From contig CAVRVS010000004.1 in the NCBI GenBank assembly GCA_963724705.1, positions 124,001 through 188,000 of the forward strand: DNA of 64,000 nt, read 5' to 3'. The stretch is from DASQPR01 sp963724705 (GTDB lineage Bacteria > Actinomycetota > Actinomycetes > Mycobacteriales > Micromonosporaceae). Made by a program: the position numbers and the translations under genes. Positions within the stretch are counted from its first letter, which is position 1; each line of letters begins with the position of its first letter. The notes under the pieces were generated by a model. The model searched no databases. It worked only from the letters and a program-made list of their open reading frames with translations, and was not told the origin of the DNA. This document shows positions 1 through 8,663 of this stretch, in pieces.

Positions 1-821
1 CCGGCAAACACGCATTGGCGACGATGAACGCGACTCTCGGCCGCAACATGGCGATGGTGTTCCAGGATCCCGGCGAGGCACTCAACCCGGCCATCAAGAT
101 AGGAACGCACCTCATCGAGCCGGCCGTCCTGCACCTGCACGAGCCGAAGAAGACTGCCAAGGCCCATGCGATCGATGCCCTGCGTTCGGTGGCGATCCCG
201 CAGCCAGCGCGCCGGTACAAGCAGCATCAGCATGAGTTGTCCGGTGGCATGAAACAGCGCGTATGCATCGCCATCGCACTGATGGGAGAGCCGCGACTCC
301 TGATCGCGGACGAGCCGACCACAGCGCTGGACGTCACCGTGCAGCGGCAGATCCTGCAGACCATCAACGACGTCGGCGCACAGACCGAGGCCGGCATCCT
401 GTTCATCTCGCACGACATCGCGGTCGTGTCCGAGCTGTGCGACCGCATCCTCGTGATGTACGCCGGCTTCATCGTCGAAGAAGCCGCGACCGCGGACCTG
501 ATCACCGCGCCGGCGCACCCCTACTCGTCTGTGCTGCTCGCCGCGAGCCCGAACATGGGCATCGACAAGACGGAGCAGCTCACCACGATCGACGGGCGCA
601 TGCCCGGGCCGGATGTTGACCTGCCCGGCTGCTACTTCGCGTCCCGGTGCCCGCGAGCCGATGCCACGTGCATCGACCGGCGGCCGCCGCTGGTCGAGAT
701 GGGCGCCGGCCACAAGGCGGCGTGCTGGCATCCACTGACTGAGCCGGCAGCGCCGCCCGTTGCGGGGCAGCGCACCGGTGAACCCGACGCGACAACACCG
801 AAGGCGGTGGCCGGCCGATGA
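1..821 (+). CDS. Oligopeptide-type ABC transporter ATPase (DppD/OppD-like), 5' end outside window
   Basis: ATP-hydrolysing subunit of a peptide/nickel/oligosaccharide (Opp/Dpp) importer, acting at the inner face of the membrane. The open frame (codons in phase with base 3) runs off the left edge, so the Walker A region is missing. Seen in order are the Q-loop (FQDPGEALNP), the signature LSGGMKQRV, Walker B with LLIADEPTTALD, the H-loop FISHD, and near the C-terminus a Cys-containing segment (FASRCPRADATC) typical of the oligopeptide ATPase C-terminal domain. Its stop overlaps the next ATPase by 4 bp (ATGA), so the two are co-translated and probably form the usual heterodimer. The substrate is not visible. 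Next to an oligosaccharide island, such transporters often carry oligosaccharides rather than peptides (inference). Confidence 0.93.
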   Translation, partial: GKHALATMNATLGRNMAMVFQDPGEALNPAIKIGTHLIEPAVLHLHEPKKTAKAHAIDALRSVAIPQPARRYKQHQHELSGGMKQRVCIAIALMGEPRLLIADEPTTALDVTVQRQILQTINDVGAQTEAGILFISHDIAVVSELCDRILVMYAGFIVEEAATADLITAPAHPYSSVLLAASPNMGIDKTEQLTTIDGRMPGPDVDLPGCYFASRCPRADATCIDRRPPLVEMGAGHKAACWHPLTEPAAPPVAGQRTGEPDATTPKAVAGR

Positions 822-1792
822 GCATGGTCTCGGTGCGCGACCTGCGCATCCGGTACGGCGCGATGACGGCCGTCGACGGCGTTTCGTTCGACGTCCCGGC
901 CGGAACGACGCTCGGCCTGGTCGGCGAATCCGGCTCGGGCAAGAGCACGGTCGCGCGCGCGCTCGTCGGTCTGGTGGGCTCAACCGGGGCCATCGAGCTG
1001 GACGGTACGAATCTCTCGCTGGCCTCGTCGCGGGCGGCACGTCAGGCGCGCCGGTCGGTACAGATGGTGTTTCAGGACTCGCGCAGCGCGCTGGACCCGC
1101 GCTACACGGTCGAACAATGTGTCGCCGAAGGGTTCGCGACGCGTCCCGGGCGCGCGGCCGTGGCTGCCCGTGTTGGCGAGCTGCTCGAGCTGGTGTCGCT
1201 CGACCCACAGATCGCGACCTCGCGCCCGGAGCACCTGTCCGGTGGGCAGCGCCAGCGCGTCGCGATCGCGCGTGCGCTCGCCGCCGAACCGCGCACGCTG
1301 ATCGCCGACGAGGTGACCGCGTCGCTCGACGTATCGGTCCAGGCTGTCGTGCTCAACTTGCTGCGGCAGCTACGTGACCAACTCGGCCTCACCATGATCT
1401 TCATCAGCCACAACCTTGCCGTCGTCCGGTACATGTGCGACGACCTGGCCGTCATGTACCACGGGCGGATCGTCGAGTTCGGCTCCGTCGACGACGTCAT
1501 CGCAGCACCGGAGCATCCGTACACTCGGTCGCTGCTGGCCGCGATCCCACAGATCGGCCAGCATCGACTGCTGTCGGACTCGTCTGTCGAGACATCGGTG
1601 GCCGCCGCGGACGTGACGATTGTCGGCGGCTGCCCGTACCGACTGCGGTGCCCGATCGGTCCCGCGGTCAATCCCGACCGCGACGTATGCGTGACAACCG
1701 ATCCGGCGACGGTGGCCGGGTCCCGCGCTCACCACGCGAGCTGTCACTTCGCGACCAGTCGCGACAACGTCGCGAGGCCCGTATCGGCGTAG
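818..1792 (+). CDS. Oligopeptide-type ABC transporter ATPase (DppF/OppF-like)
   Basis: Second ATPase of the Opp/Dpp importer, 324 residues, the family's normal size. Walker A is GESGSGKST (about residues 36-44), Q-loop FQDSRSALDP (about 85-94), signature LSGGQRQRV (140-148), Walker B LIADE (161-165) and the H-loop His in FISHN (about 198). The usual D-E-P after Walker B is D-E-V here, a minor departure. A C-terminal CPYRLRCPIG segment matches the oligopeptide ATPase tail. The ATG lies inside the upstream stop codon, which fixes the start. It is the last gene of an operon entering from the left, and ends 87 bp before the convergent LacI gene. Confidence 0.94.
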   Translation: MSMVSVRDLRIRYGAMTAVDGVSFDVPAGTTLGLVGESGSGKSTVARALVGLVGSTGAIELDGTNLSLASSRAARQARRSVQMVFQDSRSALDPRYTVEQCVAEGFATRPGRAAVAARVGELLELVSLDPQIATSRPEHLSGGQRQRVAIARALAAEPRTLIADEVTASLDVSVQAVVLNLLRQLRDQLGLTMIFISHNLAVVRYMCDDLAVMYHGRIVEFGSVDDVIAAPEHPYTRSLLAAIPQIGQHRLLSDSSVETSVAAADVTIVGGCPYRLRCPIGPAVNPDRDVCVTTDPATVAGSRAHHASCHFATSRDNVARPVSA

Positions 1793-1879
1793 GCATACTC
1801 CGGACGTCGATCAAAGAGCACGACAGTGCCGGGAGCTGACTCGGACGTAGCACGCTGGCGAAACCGTCGCCGCCACAGG

Positions 1880-2929
1880 TCATCGTGAGGGCGGTGCGGT
1901 GCTGCCGCGCACAATCAGCGACGTAGACAGTTCGACGCGGCCCGGCGCGAGGTCAGCGACGCCGTGTTCCGCGTTCAACAGCGCCCGCGTTGCAAGCGCG
2001 GCGAGCTCCGTGATGGGCTGGCGGACCGTCGTGAGCGGCGGCGAGATCCACTGAGACATGGGTACGTCGTCGAAGCCGACCACGCTCAGATCCTCGGGGA
2101 CCCGCAATCCGCGCTGCCCGGCGGCCGCGTACACACCCAGCGCCTGCTCGTCGTTGGCGGCGACGATCGCGGTGGGTGGAACGGCGAGGTCGAGCAGCCT
2201 CAGCGCCGCCTTGACCGCGGACGCGTAGTGGAAGTCTGCGTGCTGAACGAGGGCGGCGTCGTAGTCGATGTCGGCGAGCTCGATCGCGGCGCCGTAGCCG
2301 GCCAGCCGTGCCTGGCTGCACAGAAACCGCATCGGGCCGGTGATGGCCCCGATGCGGCGATGGCCGATGTCGATGAGGTGCTGGGTCGCGGACATCCCTC
2401 CGCCCCAGTTGCCAGAACCGACGGACGGGATGTCGACGTCGGAGTCGCCGACTGGGTCGACAAGAACCATGGGCACCCCGAGCTTGCGGATCCGTTTGAG
2501 ATCGGCCGGGGTGAGGTCGGAGAGGGCCAGGATCGCGCCACGTGATCCACGCGCGGCGACGTCTGCCACCCAGTGCTCGCCTGGTTTCGGGCCGGTGTCG
2601 AGGACCGAGACGACGACGCCGACATGGGACGCGCGGGCCGCCTGCTCGGTTCCCCGGATCATCTCCGCGGCCCACGGCGTGCCGGCATCGTTGAACAGCA
2701 TCTCGATCAGGCCGCCGTGGCGGGGTGTCCTGGCCCGGGCCGTGCGAGGCTTGGTGCGTTTGGTGGGCACGTATCCGCGCGCGTCGAGCAGCTCCTCGAC
2801 CGCCGCCCGCGTCGTCGGCGAAACGTCCGCGCGGCCATTGAGCACCTTCGAGACCGTCGCAACCGATACCTTGGCCGCTGCGGCGATGTCTGCCACCGTG
2901 ACCCGTCGTGCCACCGAGCCGGATGCCAA
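1880..2929 (-). CDS. LacI-family transcriptional regulator
   Basis: Sugar-responsive repressor: an N-terminal LacI helix-turn-helix (TVADIAAAAKVSVATVSKVLNG, within the first 40 residues) followed by a periplasmic-binding-protein-like effector domain (GGLIEML..., SVVGFDDVPMSQWISPPLTTVRQP near the C-terminus). The open frame extends to 2983, but I choose a TTG start at 2929 because an AAAGGGG ribosome site sits 7 bases upstream and the protein then starts 8 residues before the DNA-binding domain, giving 349 residues, typical of the family. It is divergent from the aldo/keto reductase gene. The region between them has several CGAAACTTTCG-like palindromes, the likely operators for this regulator and for its own control. 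Confidence 0.93.
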   Translation of the reverse strand: MASGSVARRVTVADIAAAAKVSVATVSKVLNGRADVSPTTRAAVEELLDARGYVPTKRTKPRTARARTPRHGGLIEMLFNDAGTPWAAEMIRGTEQAARASHVGVVVSVLDTGPKPGEHWVADVAARGSRGAILALSDLTPADLKRIRKLGVPMVLVDPVGDSDVDIPSVGSGNWGGGMSATQHLIDIGHRRIGAITGPMRFLCSQARLAGYGAAIELADIDYDAALVQHADFHYASAVKAALRLLDLAVPPTAIVAANDEQALGVYAAAGQRGLRVPEDLSVVGFDDVPMSQWISPPLTTVRQPITELAALATRALLNAEHGVADLAPGRVELSTSLIVRGSTAPPSR

Positions 2930-3011
2930 GACCGAGCCCCTTTCGTGGAAGCGGTTTGTGCCGAAAATCGCGCGTATCCCCACCGATCGGAGCCCGCCAA
3001 CCGCCGAAAAT

Positions 3012-3022
3012 CGAAACTTCCG
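3012..3022. promoter_or_regulatory. Operator-like palindrome (one mismatch)
   Basis: CGAAACTTCCG, one base away from the CGAAACTTTCG palindrome found at other promoters of this island. It lies 83 bp upstream of the LacI start, where an autoregulatory operator would be expected. Confidence 0.45.
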
Positions 3023-3129
3023 CTCTCAGTATCGCAGGTCGGCGCGCTGGTGGGAGGGACCGAGACCTCGGTGACCTCGCCACTACCCCTGGGGCCGACC
3101 ATTCGACTCAGAGGAGGCACAACGGCGCC

Positions 3130-3142
3130 CCGAAACTTTCGG
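3130..3142. promoter_or_regulatory. Probable LacI operator (perfect palindrome)
   Basis: CCGAAACTTTCGG is a perfect odd palindrome of 13 bp around the central C, in the divergent region between the LacI gene and the aldo/keto reductase. Palindromes of this form (GAAAnTTTC with CG flanks) are the known type of site for LacI-family regulators of xylanase and xylosidase genes in actinomycetes. Binding by the adjacent repressor is inference. Confidence 0.65.
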
Positions 3143-3330
3143 AATAATCTCCGCGTAGTTTCGAGCCCTGGTGGGACTGTACGAACGACGCGCATCAACC
3201 TTTTGCGGGTGAACAGTGTCGCGCAAATGTGGCCGATCCCTTATCGCGAAGGGGAGAGCGGTCTGCGCGCGCAGGGCTGGATGGCCGCGCTGTAGACTCC
3301 GATACGACCCGAAAGTGCTCGTCGTCGTGT

Positions 3331-3341
3331 CGCAACTTTCG
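3331..3341. promoter_or_regulatory. Operator-like palindrome (one mismatch)
   Basis: CGCAACTTTCG differs from CGAAACTTTCG at one position and lies 130 bp before the aldo/keto reductase start. Together with the sites at 3012 and 3130 it makes a cluster of three in the 541-bp divergent region 2930-3470, which otherwise contains no supportable gene. Confidence 0.45.
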
Positions 3342-3470
3342 GGCCTGGGATCTCCTGTCGCACCGCTGGCACGACCCGCGGACGACGCTGGACAATCACA
3401 CGTGGTGCCGCATTCGGATCGCGCGGCAGCAGCGGCTTGCGCACCACCATCGGCGAACTGGAGGCCACCT

Positions 3471-4430
3471 ATGCCCGTATCCCCGATCGATCTGCGTCCA
3501 CTCGGATCCACGGGCCTTGCAGTGACGCGGATCTGCATCGGCACCAGCCCGCTCGCAAGCATGCCCCGGCTGTACGGCTATGACGTCGGGCCCGCGCGCG
3601 CCGAAGCGACGATAGCGGCAGTCTTCGACGGGCCGCTGAACTTTCTCGACACCTCGAACAGTTACGGCGGCGGCAACGCCGAAGAACGCATCGGCGCCGT
3701 GATCCGGGAGCGTGGCGGCCTGCCCGACGGAGTCGTCCTGGCGACGAAAGCAGACGCGGACCCGGTCACCGGAGACTTCTCGGGTGTGCGCGTGCGTCGA
3801 TCGGTCGACGAGAGCCTCGAACGGCTCGGCATCGACCGAGTGCAGCTCATGTACCTGCACGACCCTGAGTACCACTTGACTTTCGACCAGGCGATGGCCA
3901 ACGACGGCCCGGTCGCTGCGCTGGTGGCGCTGCGTGACGAGGGCATAATCGGGAACATCGGTATCGCCGCTGGTCCGGTCGGGCTGATGCGGCAGTTCGT
4001 CGCGACCGGCGTCTTCGAGGTCGCGCTCAACCACAATCGCTACACGCTGCTCGACCGCAGTGCCGACCCGCTCATCGCGGATGCCGTAGCGGCCGGCGTG
4101 GCGTACGTCAACGCGGCGCCGTACGGCGGCGGCATGCTCGCTAAGGGCCCGGACGCGCAACCACGTTACGCCTACCGCGACACGCCCGAATCCGTCCGCG
4201 ATGCCGTCCGCGCGATGGCACGGGTATGCGCCGACAACGACGTACCGCTGCAGGCGGCGGCGTTGCAGTTCTCGCTGCGCGACGAGCGTGTCGCGTCCAC
4301 GGTCGTGGGTGTTTCGGAGCCGGCGCGGATCACCGACACGATCGAGCTCGCCGCCATACCGATTGCGGAATCGGTCTGGGTCGAGCTGGACGCGTTGGCG
4401 GCAAAGGCGGACGTGCGTCTGGACGGCTGA
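3471..4430 (+). CDS. Aldo/keto reductase, L-fucose / D-threo-aldose dehydrogenase-like
   Basis: Cytoplasmic NAD(P)-dependent oxidoreductase of the AKR superfamily, 319 residues. The catalytic tetrad is visible: D60 and Y65 in LDTSNSYGGG, K93 in ATKAD, and H130 in LMYLHDPE. The N-terminus (LRPLGSTGLAVTRICIGTSPL) and the DTSNSYGGG motif match the branch containing L-fucose dehydrogenase and D-threo-aldose 1-dehydrogenase, which oxidise aldoses to lactones. The ATG at 3471 is chosen over longer in-frame extensions because GGAGG lies 6 bases before it. It is transcribed away from the LacI gene under clustered operator-like palindromes. Its likely role is the first oxidation step of the sugar pathway completed by the lactonase and dehydratase nearby (inference). 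Confidence 0.88.
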   Translation: MPVSPIDLRPLGSTGLAVTRICIGTSPLASMPRLYGYDVGPARAEATIAAVFDGPLNFLDTSNSYGGGNAEERIGAVIRERGGLPDGVVLATKADADPVTGDFSGVRVRRSVDESLERLGIDRVQLMYLHDPEYHLTFDQAMANDGPVAALVALRDEGIIGNIGIAAGPVGLMRQFVATGVFEVALNHNRYTLLDRSADPLIADAVAAGVAYVNAAPYGGGMLAKGPDAQPRYAYRDTPESVRDAVRAMARVCADNDVPLQAAALQFSLRDERVASTVVGVSEPARITDTIELAAIPIAESVWVELDALAAKADVRLDG

Positions 4431-4462
4431 CGGTCGACCGGTTGGACGGCTGACGGTCGACC
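4420..4462 (+). repeat. 20-bp direct repeat over the reductase stop codon
   Basis: TGGACGGCTGACGGTCGACC occurs twice, at 4420-4439 and 4443-4462. The first copy contains the stop codon of the aldo/keto reductase. It looks like a recent tandem duplication in the convergent gap before the GH5 gene; each copy also contains the palindrome GGTCGACC. Confidence 0.8.
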
Positions 4463-4504
4463 CGGCGCCGCCCCTGGCCCGTCATTGGGTCCGCGGTCAG
4501 GATC

Positions 4505-5917
4505 TCACGGGCACGTGGCGGGCCGGGTGGGGGAGGAGCAGTGGTCTCGGATGCGTTGCGCGAGCGGCTCGCGAAGGACGCAGTTGGACAGCGCGAACGA
4601 ATCGGCGAGCGCGATCAGTTCGGAGTCATCGAGACCGGCGAACGCGGTGGCGTACTCGTCGACCATCGGCTCAGCAAACATGCCGTGGTTGAGGCGAGTC
4701 GTGACCCAATCGCGCGCGCCCCATGGGTACGGATCGAAGTCGGGGAACTCTTCTGCGATCAGCTGGTACACGGGTTCGGTCAACGGGGCGGTGGCGGTGC
4801 CCGAGGTGGTCCATCGGTCGGTACCGAGGCGAGCCTTCTTCGCCACGATCGGCCCGAAATGCCGCTGGTACGGCGTGTCCGGCGATACCGTGACCAGGCC
4901 CTGGAACCCGATGTCCTTGTAGGTCCAGAGCGACCAGCTCGCGCCGTGCCGCTCATAGATGTCGAGCTGGTCGCCCAGTAACGCGTCGCGCTGGCGGTCG
5001 CGTTCCGGGTCGCCGGTGTACTGGGGACCGAACTCGCCGATCCAGATCGGCGTGCCCGTTCGGCGCGCGAAATCGGTGCGCTCCAGGAACTTGCGCTCTA
5101 CCGCGGCAGCATCCCACCACACGCCGTTCGTGTGACCCGGATACGGGCCGCCGGACACGAGGCCGGGCGGCGCATAGTCGTGACAGGTGTAGACCGCGTT
5201 CGGTACGGGATCGTCGAACACGCCGAAGTCGGTGGCGTACGTGTTCCCGTCAAGGAACAGGATGTGGTCCGGATCGATTGCGCGTACCGCGGCACAGGCG
5301 CGGTCGTAAAAGCGCGCGAGCCGTTCGCCGCCCTCATCCGCCGGCTCGTTGAGCAAGTTGTACCCGCCGACCCAGACGTCGTCACGGTAGTGATGCGCGA
5401 TCGCCTCCCAGAGGTGGACGGCGCGATCCTGGAAGTGCGGATGAGCCCAGAACAGCGGTGTCGCGGACGGGTTGTCCGAGTGCCAGTGATGATTCTGAGC
5501 TCCCGGCACCGCATGCAGGTCGATGATCGTGTAGATGCCGCGCTCGGCGCACAGCCGGATGACTCGGTCGAGGTGGCGGAATCCGTCGTCGCGGATCGTG
5601 AACGGCCGGTCGTCGTCCTCGAAGACGCGGTAATGCACGGGTACGCGGACGCAGTTGACGCCGAGATCGGCAAGCAACCCGATGTCGTCGGCTCCAACGA
5701 ACACGTCGAGCAGGCGCCCGAAGAACGTTTGGCTGCGGTGGTGGCCAATGACTCGCTCGACCGACGCGCGCATGCGTGCCTCTGTCGACGGGAAGCCGGT
5801 GATGAAGTTCTCCATGAGCAGCCAGCCGCCGAGGCTGACGCCGCGGAGCCGCGTCGGAGCGCCCGTTCCATCGCGGAATTCCGAACCGCGTGTGGTCAGG
5901 TATCCGGTGCCGTTCAT
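4505..5917 (-). CDS. Glycoside hydrolase family 5 (exo-beta-glucanase/cellulase-like)
   Basis: Retaining glycosidase with a TIM barrel, 470 residues. The acid/base Glu191 is in YNLLNEP and the nucleophile Glu295 in IWIGEFGP, both in the canonical GH5 setting; RVPVHYR and IIDLHAVPGAQNHHW are also typical of GH5 exo-beta-1,3-glucanase-like proteins. The N-terminus (MNGTGYLTTRGSEFRDGTG) has no signal peptide, so the enzyme should be cytoplasmic and act on imported oligosaccharides. It is the last gene of the minus-strand operon, 20 bp after the lactonase. Exact specificity cannot be read from the sequence; a beta-glucoside, beta-mannoside or xylan-derived oligosaccharide is possible. Confidence 0.88.
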   Translation of the reverse strand: MNGTGYLTTRGSEFRDGTGAPTRLRGVSLGGWLLMENFITGFPSTEARMRASVERVIGHHRSQTFFGRLLDVFVGADDIGLLADLGVNCVRVPVHYRVFEDDDRPFTIRDDGFRHLDRVIRLCAERGIYTIIDLHAVPGAQNHHWHSDNPSATPLFWAHPHFQDRAVHLWEAIAHHYRDDVWVGGYNLLNEPADEGGERLARFYDRACAAVRAIDPDHILFLDGNTYATDFGVFDDPVPNAVYTCHDYAPPGLVSGGPYPGHTNGVWWDAAAVERKFLERTDFARRTGTPIWIGEFGPQYTGDPERDRQRDALLGDQLDIYERHGASWSLWTYKDIGFQGLVTVSPDTPYQRHFGPIVAKKARLGTDRWTTSGTATAPLTEPVYQLIAEEFPDFDPYPWGARDWVTTRLNHGMFAEPMVDEYATAFAGLDDSELIALADSFALSNCVLREPLAQRIRDHCSSPTRPATCP

Positions 5918-5937
5918 GACGATCGCTCCCGATTCGA

Positions 5938-6795
5938 TTAGCCCGCGAAGCCGTACACGGGCGCGCTGCGATAGCCGGTCTCGGCGACAAACACGGCGCC
6001 CGCCGAAGGTTCAGGGCCGTCGGTGCGCCCTAGGCGCGACGTCGTGATGTAAAGCGTCGCGCCGTCCGGGCCGCCGAATGCGCATGCGGCGACCTGGCTG
6101 ACGGGCAGCGTGATGCGCTCGGTGAGGTGTCCAGTGTCGTCGTACCGGTGCACCGCACCGCCACCCCACAAGGCGATCCAGACACCGCCCGCATCGTCGG
6201 CAGCCATACCGTCCGGCAGCCCGACACCTGGTCCCACGTCGACGAACGGCCGGAGCCCGGTGAGCAGTCCCGTGTCGGGATCGAAGTCGAACAAATCGAC
6301 GCGGCGGGTCGGTGTGTCGTTGTAGTAGGCGTGATGCCCGTCCGCGTGCCACTGCAGGCCGTTGGAGATGCTGACGCCGGAGAGCACGCAATGCACTGAC
6401 AGATCGGGATCCAGCCGGTACAGCGATCCGGCCTCGGGGGTTTCCGTGTACGCCATACTGCCGCAGTAGAAGCGGCCCTGCGGGTCGCAGCCGCCGTCGT
6501 TCATCCGCAGCAGCGGGTCATCGAATGCCGCGACCTCCTCGCCGTCCGGCCGGAAATCCGCGTCGAGCAACTGGAAGCCGCGCTCGGTTGCGAGCACGAA
6601 GCCGCCGTCACGTCGGGCGCGCATCGCCGCTGTGACACCGCCGATCTCGTGCCTTTCGGTCTCGCCGGTGCGCCCGACCGCAACGATCGCGCCGCGCAGC
6701 AGGTCCATGACGAGCAGGCGGCCGCCGACGGCGTCCCAGAAGGGTCCCTCGCCGTGCTCGGTGCACGGATCCGTGAACTGCCTGGCCGAGGTCAC
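5938..6795 (-). CDS. SMP-30/gluconolactonase family sugar lactonase
   Basis: Six-bladed beta-propeller lactonase, 285 residues, which opens aldonolactones made by sugar dehydrogenases. Expected metal ligands sit in GEGPFW (Glu), SISNGLQW (Asn) and GLPDGMA (Asp). The open frame continues far upstream over the SDR gene, but the GTG at 6795 is the right start: it overlaps the SDR stop (ATGTGA) and has GGAGG 6 bases upstream. Tight coupling to an SDR dehydrogenase and the presence of an IlvD-type dehydratase in the same island argue for an oxidative, non-phosphorylating sugar route (dehydrogenase, lactonase, dehydratase). Confidence 0.92.
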   Translation of the reverse strand: MTSARQFTDPCTEHGEGPFWDAVGGRLLVMDLLRGAIVAVGRTGETERHEIGGVTAAMRARRDGGFVLATERGFQLLDADFRPDGEEVAAFDDPLLRMNDGGCDPQGRFYCGSMAYTETPEAGSLYRLDPDLSVHCVLSGVSISNGLQWHADGHHAYYNDTPTRRVDLFDFDPDTGLLTGLRPFVDVGPGVGLPDGMAADDAGGVWIALWGGGAVHRYDDTGHLTERITLPVSQVAACAFGGPDGATLYITTSRLGRTDGPEPSAGAVFVAETGYRSAPVYGFAG

Positions 6796-7586
6796 ATCCA
6801 GCCTCCGTCGACGGTCCACCGCTGGGCCGTGCACGCGCCCGAGTCGTCCGCCGCGAGCCACAGGAGCAGCCGCGCGACGTCGCTCGGATAGACCTTGTCC
6901 GGCAGGCATTGGTTGCGTTCGATCGAGGCGTCGGCCTCGGGTGTCACCCACATGGTGAGTTGCTTCTCCGTCATCACCCAGCCGGGAATGATGCAGTTGA
7001 CGCGGATGCGCCACCGGCCCAGCTCCCTCGCCAACGTGTGCGTCAGCCCTTCGATGCCGGCCTTCGCCGTGATGTAGGCCGGCAGGTCCACGAGGTCGAT
7101 GTGAGCGCTGATCGAACCGAGATTGATGATCGACCCTCCGCCGGCGTCGCGCATCATGCCGGCGACGGCTTGCGCCGCGAAGAAGTGGTGGCGAAGATTC
7201 ACCGCCATCCGGTCGTCCCAAAGTTCGACGTCGAACTCGTCGATCCGGTAGCGGCGGTCGTCGGCCGCGTTGTTGACGAGAACGCGGACGGGGCCGAGAA
7301 GATTCGCCGCGCGGGCGATCGCCTGCCGGAGTGCCGTGACGTCGCGTACATCGCACGGCAGGAACGCCGTGTCGGCCATGCCGTCAGCGGCCAGCGCGTG
7401 TACGAGCGCCTCACCGGCTTCGACATCGACGTCGACGAACGCGACGCGAGCGCCCTGGAGGGCGAGCTGCCGTACGAATTCGGCACCGAGCCCGGATGCC
7501 CCGCCGCTGACGAAGGCGACCCGGTCGCGCAGCGACGGGTACGTCGCGTACCGCCCGGCCTCAGACGCCGGCGTCGGTACTGTCAC
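6792..7586 (-). CDS. Short-chain dehydrogenase/reductase (sugar dehydrogenase-like)
   Basis: Classical SDR, 264 residues. The cofactor loop is SGGASGLG (about 27-34), an unusual S-G-G opening in place of T-G-x; NNAAD is at about 105-109, active-site Ser in INLGSIS (about 158-160), and Tyr171/Lys175 in PAYITAKAG. The acidic VDVD at the end of beta-strand 2 favours NAD(H). The GTG start at 7586 forms a GTGA overlap with the upstream epimerase-like gene, and its stop overlaps the lactonase start, so three enzymes are translationally coupled. Likely job: oxidation of a monosaccharide to its lactone, or of a keto-acid intermediate; the substrate is not shown by the sequence. Confidence 0.93.
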   Translation of the reverse strand: MTVPTPASEAGRYATYPSLRDRVAFVSGGASGLGAEFVRQLALQGARVAFVDVDVEAGEALVHALAADGMADTAFLPCDVRDVTALRQAIARAANLLGPVRVLVNNAADDRRYRIDEFDVELWDDRMAVNLRHHFFAAQAVAGMMRDAGGGSIINLGSISAHIDLVDLPAYITAKAGIEGLTHTLARELGRWRIRVNCIIPGWVMTEKQLTMWVTPEADASIERNQCLPDKVYPSDVARLLLWLAADDSGACTAQRWTVDGGWM

Positions 7587-8647
7587 GATGCCACCGTAGT
7601 GGCAGCCGGGCTCCGCGCGAGGAAAACGCCCTTCGCCTCGTGGTACGCCTCGACAATGCGGGAGAGCACCGCGTCGGTCGTTTCGTCGCGCTGGGTGGGC
7701 TCGGGATGCGCGTGCCGCCAGGCGACCATCCGAAGCGCCGCGCGGTGAAACGTCAACTTCGGGGCGAAGCCGGGCACGAACGTCCGGATTTTGGTGTTGT
7801 CGAACACGGCACTGTGGCCGATATCGGCGACCATCTCAGCGGACCAGAACCATTCGGGGGCAACCAGCGGGTACATCTCGGACGCGACGTGGACCAGGCG
7901 CGCCTGCGTACCGAGGGCTCGACCGACGATGGTGTAGATCTGATCCCACGTGTACACGTCCGATCCGGTGATGTTGAAGATCTCACCGATCGCGCGCGGG
8001 TTGCCGAGCAGCCCCACAATGCCTTGAGCGAAGTCCTCTGCGTGGGTCAGTGTCCACAGCGACGTACCGTCACCGTGAACCGGTATCTCCTCGCCGCGTG
8101 CGATCCGGTCGACGGTCGTCCAACCGCCCGGCAGCGGCGGGTTCGCGTCGTCGTACGTGTGCGACGGCCGCACAATGGTCAACGGGAAGCCGTCGCGGTG
8201 CGCGTCGAGGAGGACCTGCTCGGCACGCCACTTGCCCTGTGCGTACTCGAGGTGCGGGTTCAAGGCCGTTGGCGTGGATTCGGAGATCGGAACCTGCCAC
8301 ACCGGCTTCGCGTAGATGGACCCCGAGCTGATGTGTACGTACTGGCGCGCCCGCGACCCGAAGAACGACACCATGCGGCGCGCGTCGCTCGCGTCGAAGG
8401 ACAGGAAGTTCACTACTGCATCGAAGGTACGGTTCCCGATCGCGGCAACCAGGTCGGCATCGTCCTCGACGTCAGCGATCAGCATCTCTATGCCGTCGGG
8501 GAGCACCCGTCCGCTCGTATTGCGCCCGCGATTGAGCACGGTGACACGCATGCCGGTCTCCACCGACAGGCGCACGCACGAGGTGCTGATCGTTCCGGTC
8601 CCGCCGATGTAGAGCACGGTCAGGTTGGCGGAATCCCGTGGCAGCAT
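7583..8647 (-). CDS. NAD-dependent epimerase/dehydratase family protein
   Basis: Extended/atypical SDR of 354 residues. The Rossmann motif is YIGGTGTISTSCVRL near the N-terminus, which departs from the usual GxxGxxG in having TIS after GGTG. Later features are VVNFLSFDASD, the SSGSIY stretch, the YAQGKWRAEQ segment where a Tyr-x-x-x-Lys pair is expected, and IVRPSHTYDD. The family acts mostly on sugars or nucleotide sugars, and some members modify keto-sugars. It is inside the catabolic operon between the tautomerase and SDR genes, so a role in isomerising or oxidising an imported sugar is likelier than cell-wall synthesis (inference). Confidence 0.87.
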   Translation of the reverse strand: MLPRDSANLTVLYIGGTGTISTSCVRLSVETGMRVTVLNRGRNTSGRVLPDGIEMLIADVEDDADLVAAIGNRTFDAVVNFLSFDASDARRMVSFFGSRARQYVHISSGSIYAKPVWQVPISESTPTALNPHLEYAQGKWRAEQVLLDAHRDGFPLTIVRPSHTYDDANPPLPGGWTTVDRIARGEEIPVHGDGTSLWTLTHAEDFAQGIVGLLGNPRAIGEIFNITGSDVYTWDQIYTIVGRALGTQARLVHVASEMYPLVAPEWFWSAEMVADIGHSAVFDNTKIRTFVPGFAPKLTFHRAALRMVAWRHAHPEPTQRDETTDAVLSRIVEAYHEAKGVFLARSPAATTVAS

Positions 8648-8663
8648 TCTGTCTCCTCGGCTC

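Noticed and set aside
4420..4504. Transcription terminator between the convergent AKR and GH5 genes
   Set aside because: The only structure is a tandem direct repeat containing GGTCGACC; there is no stable stem followed by a T-run on either strand.
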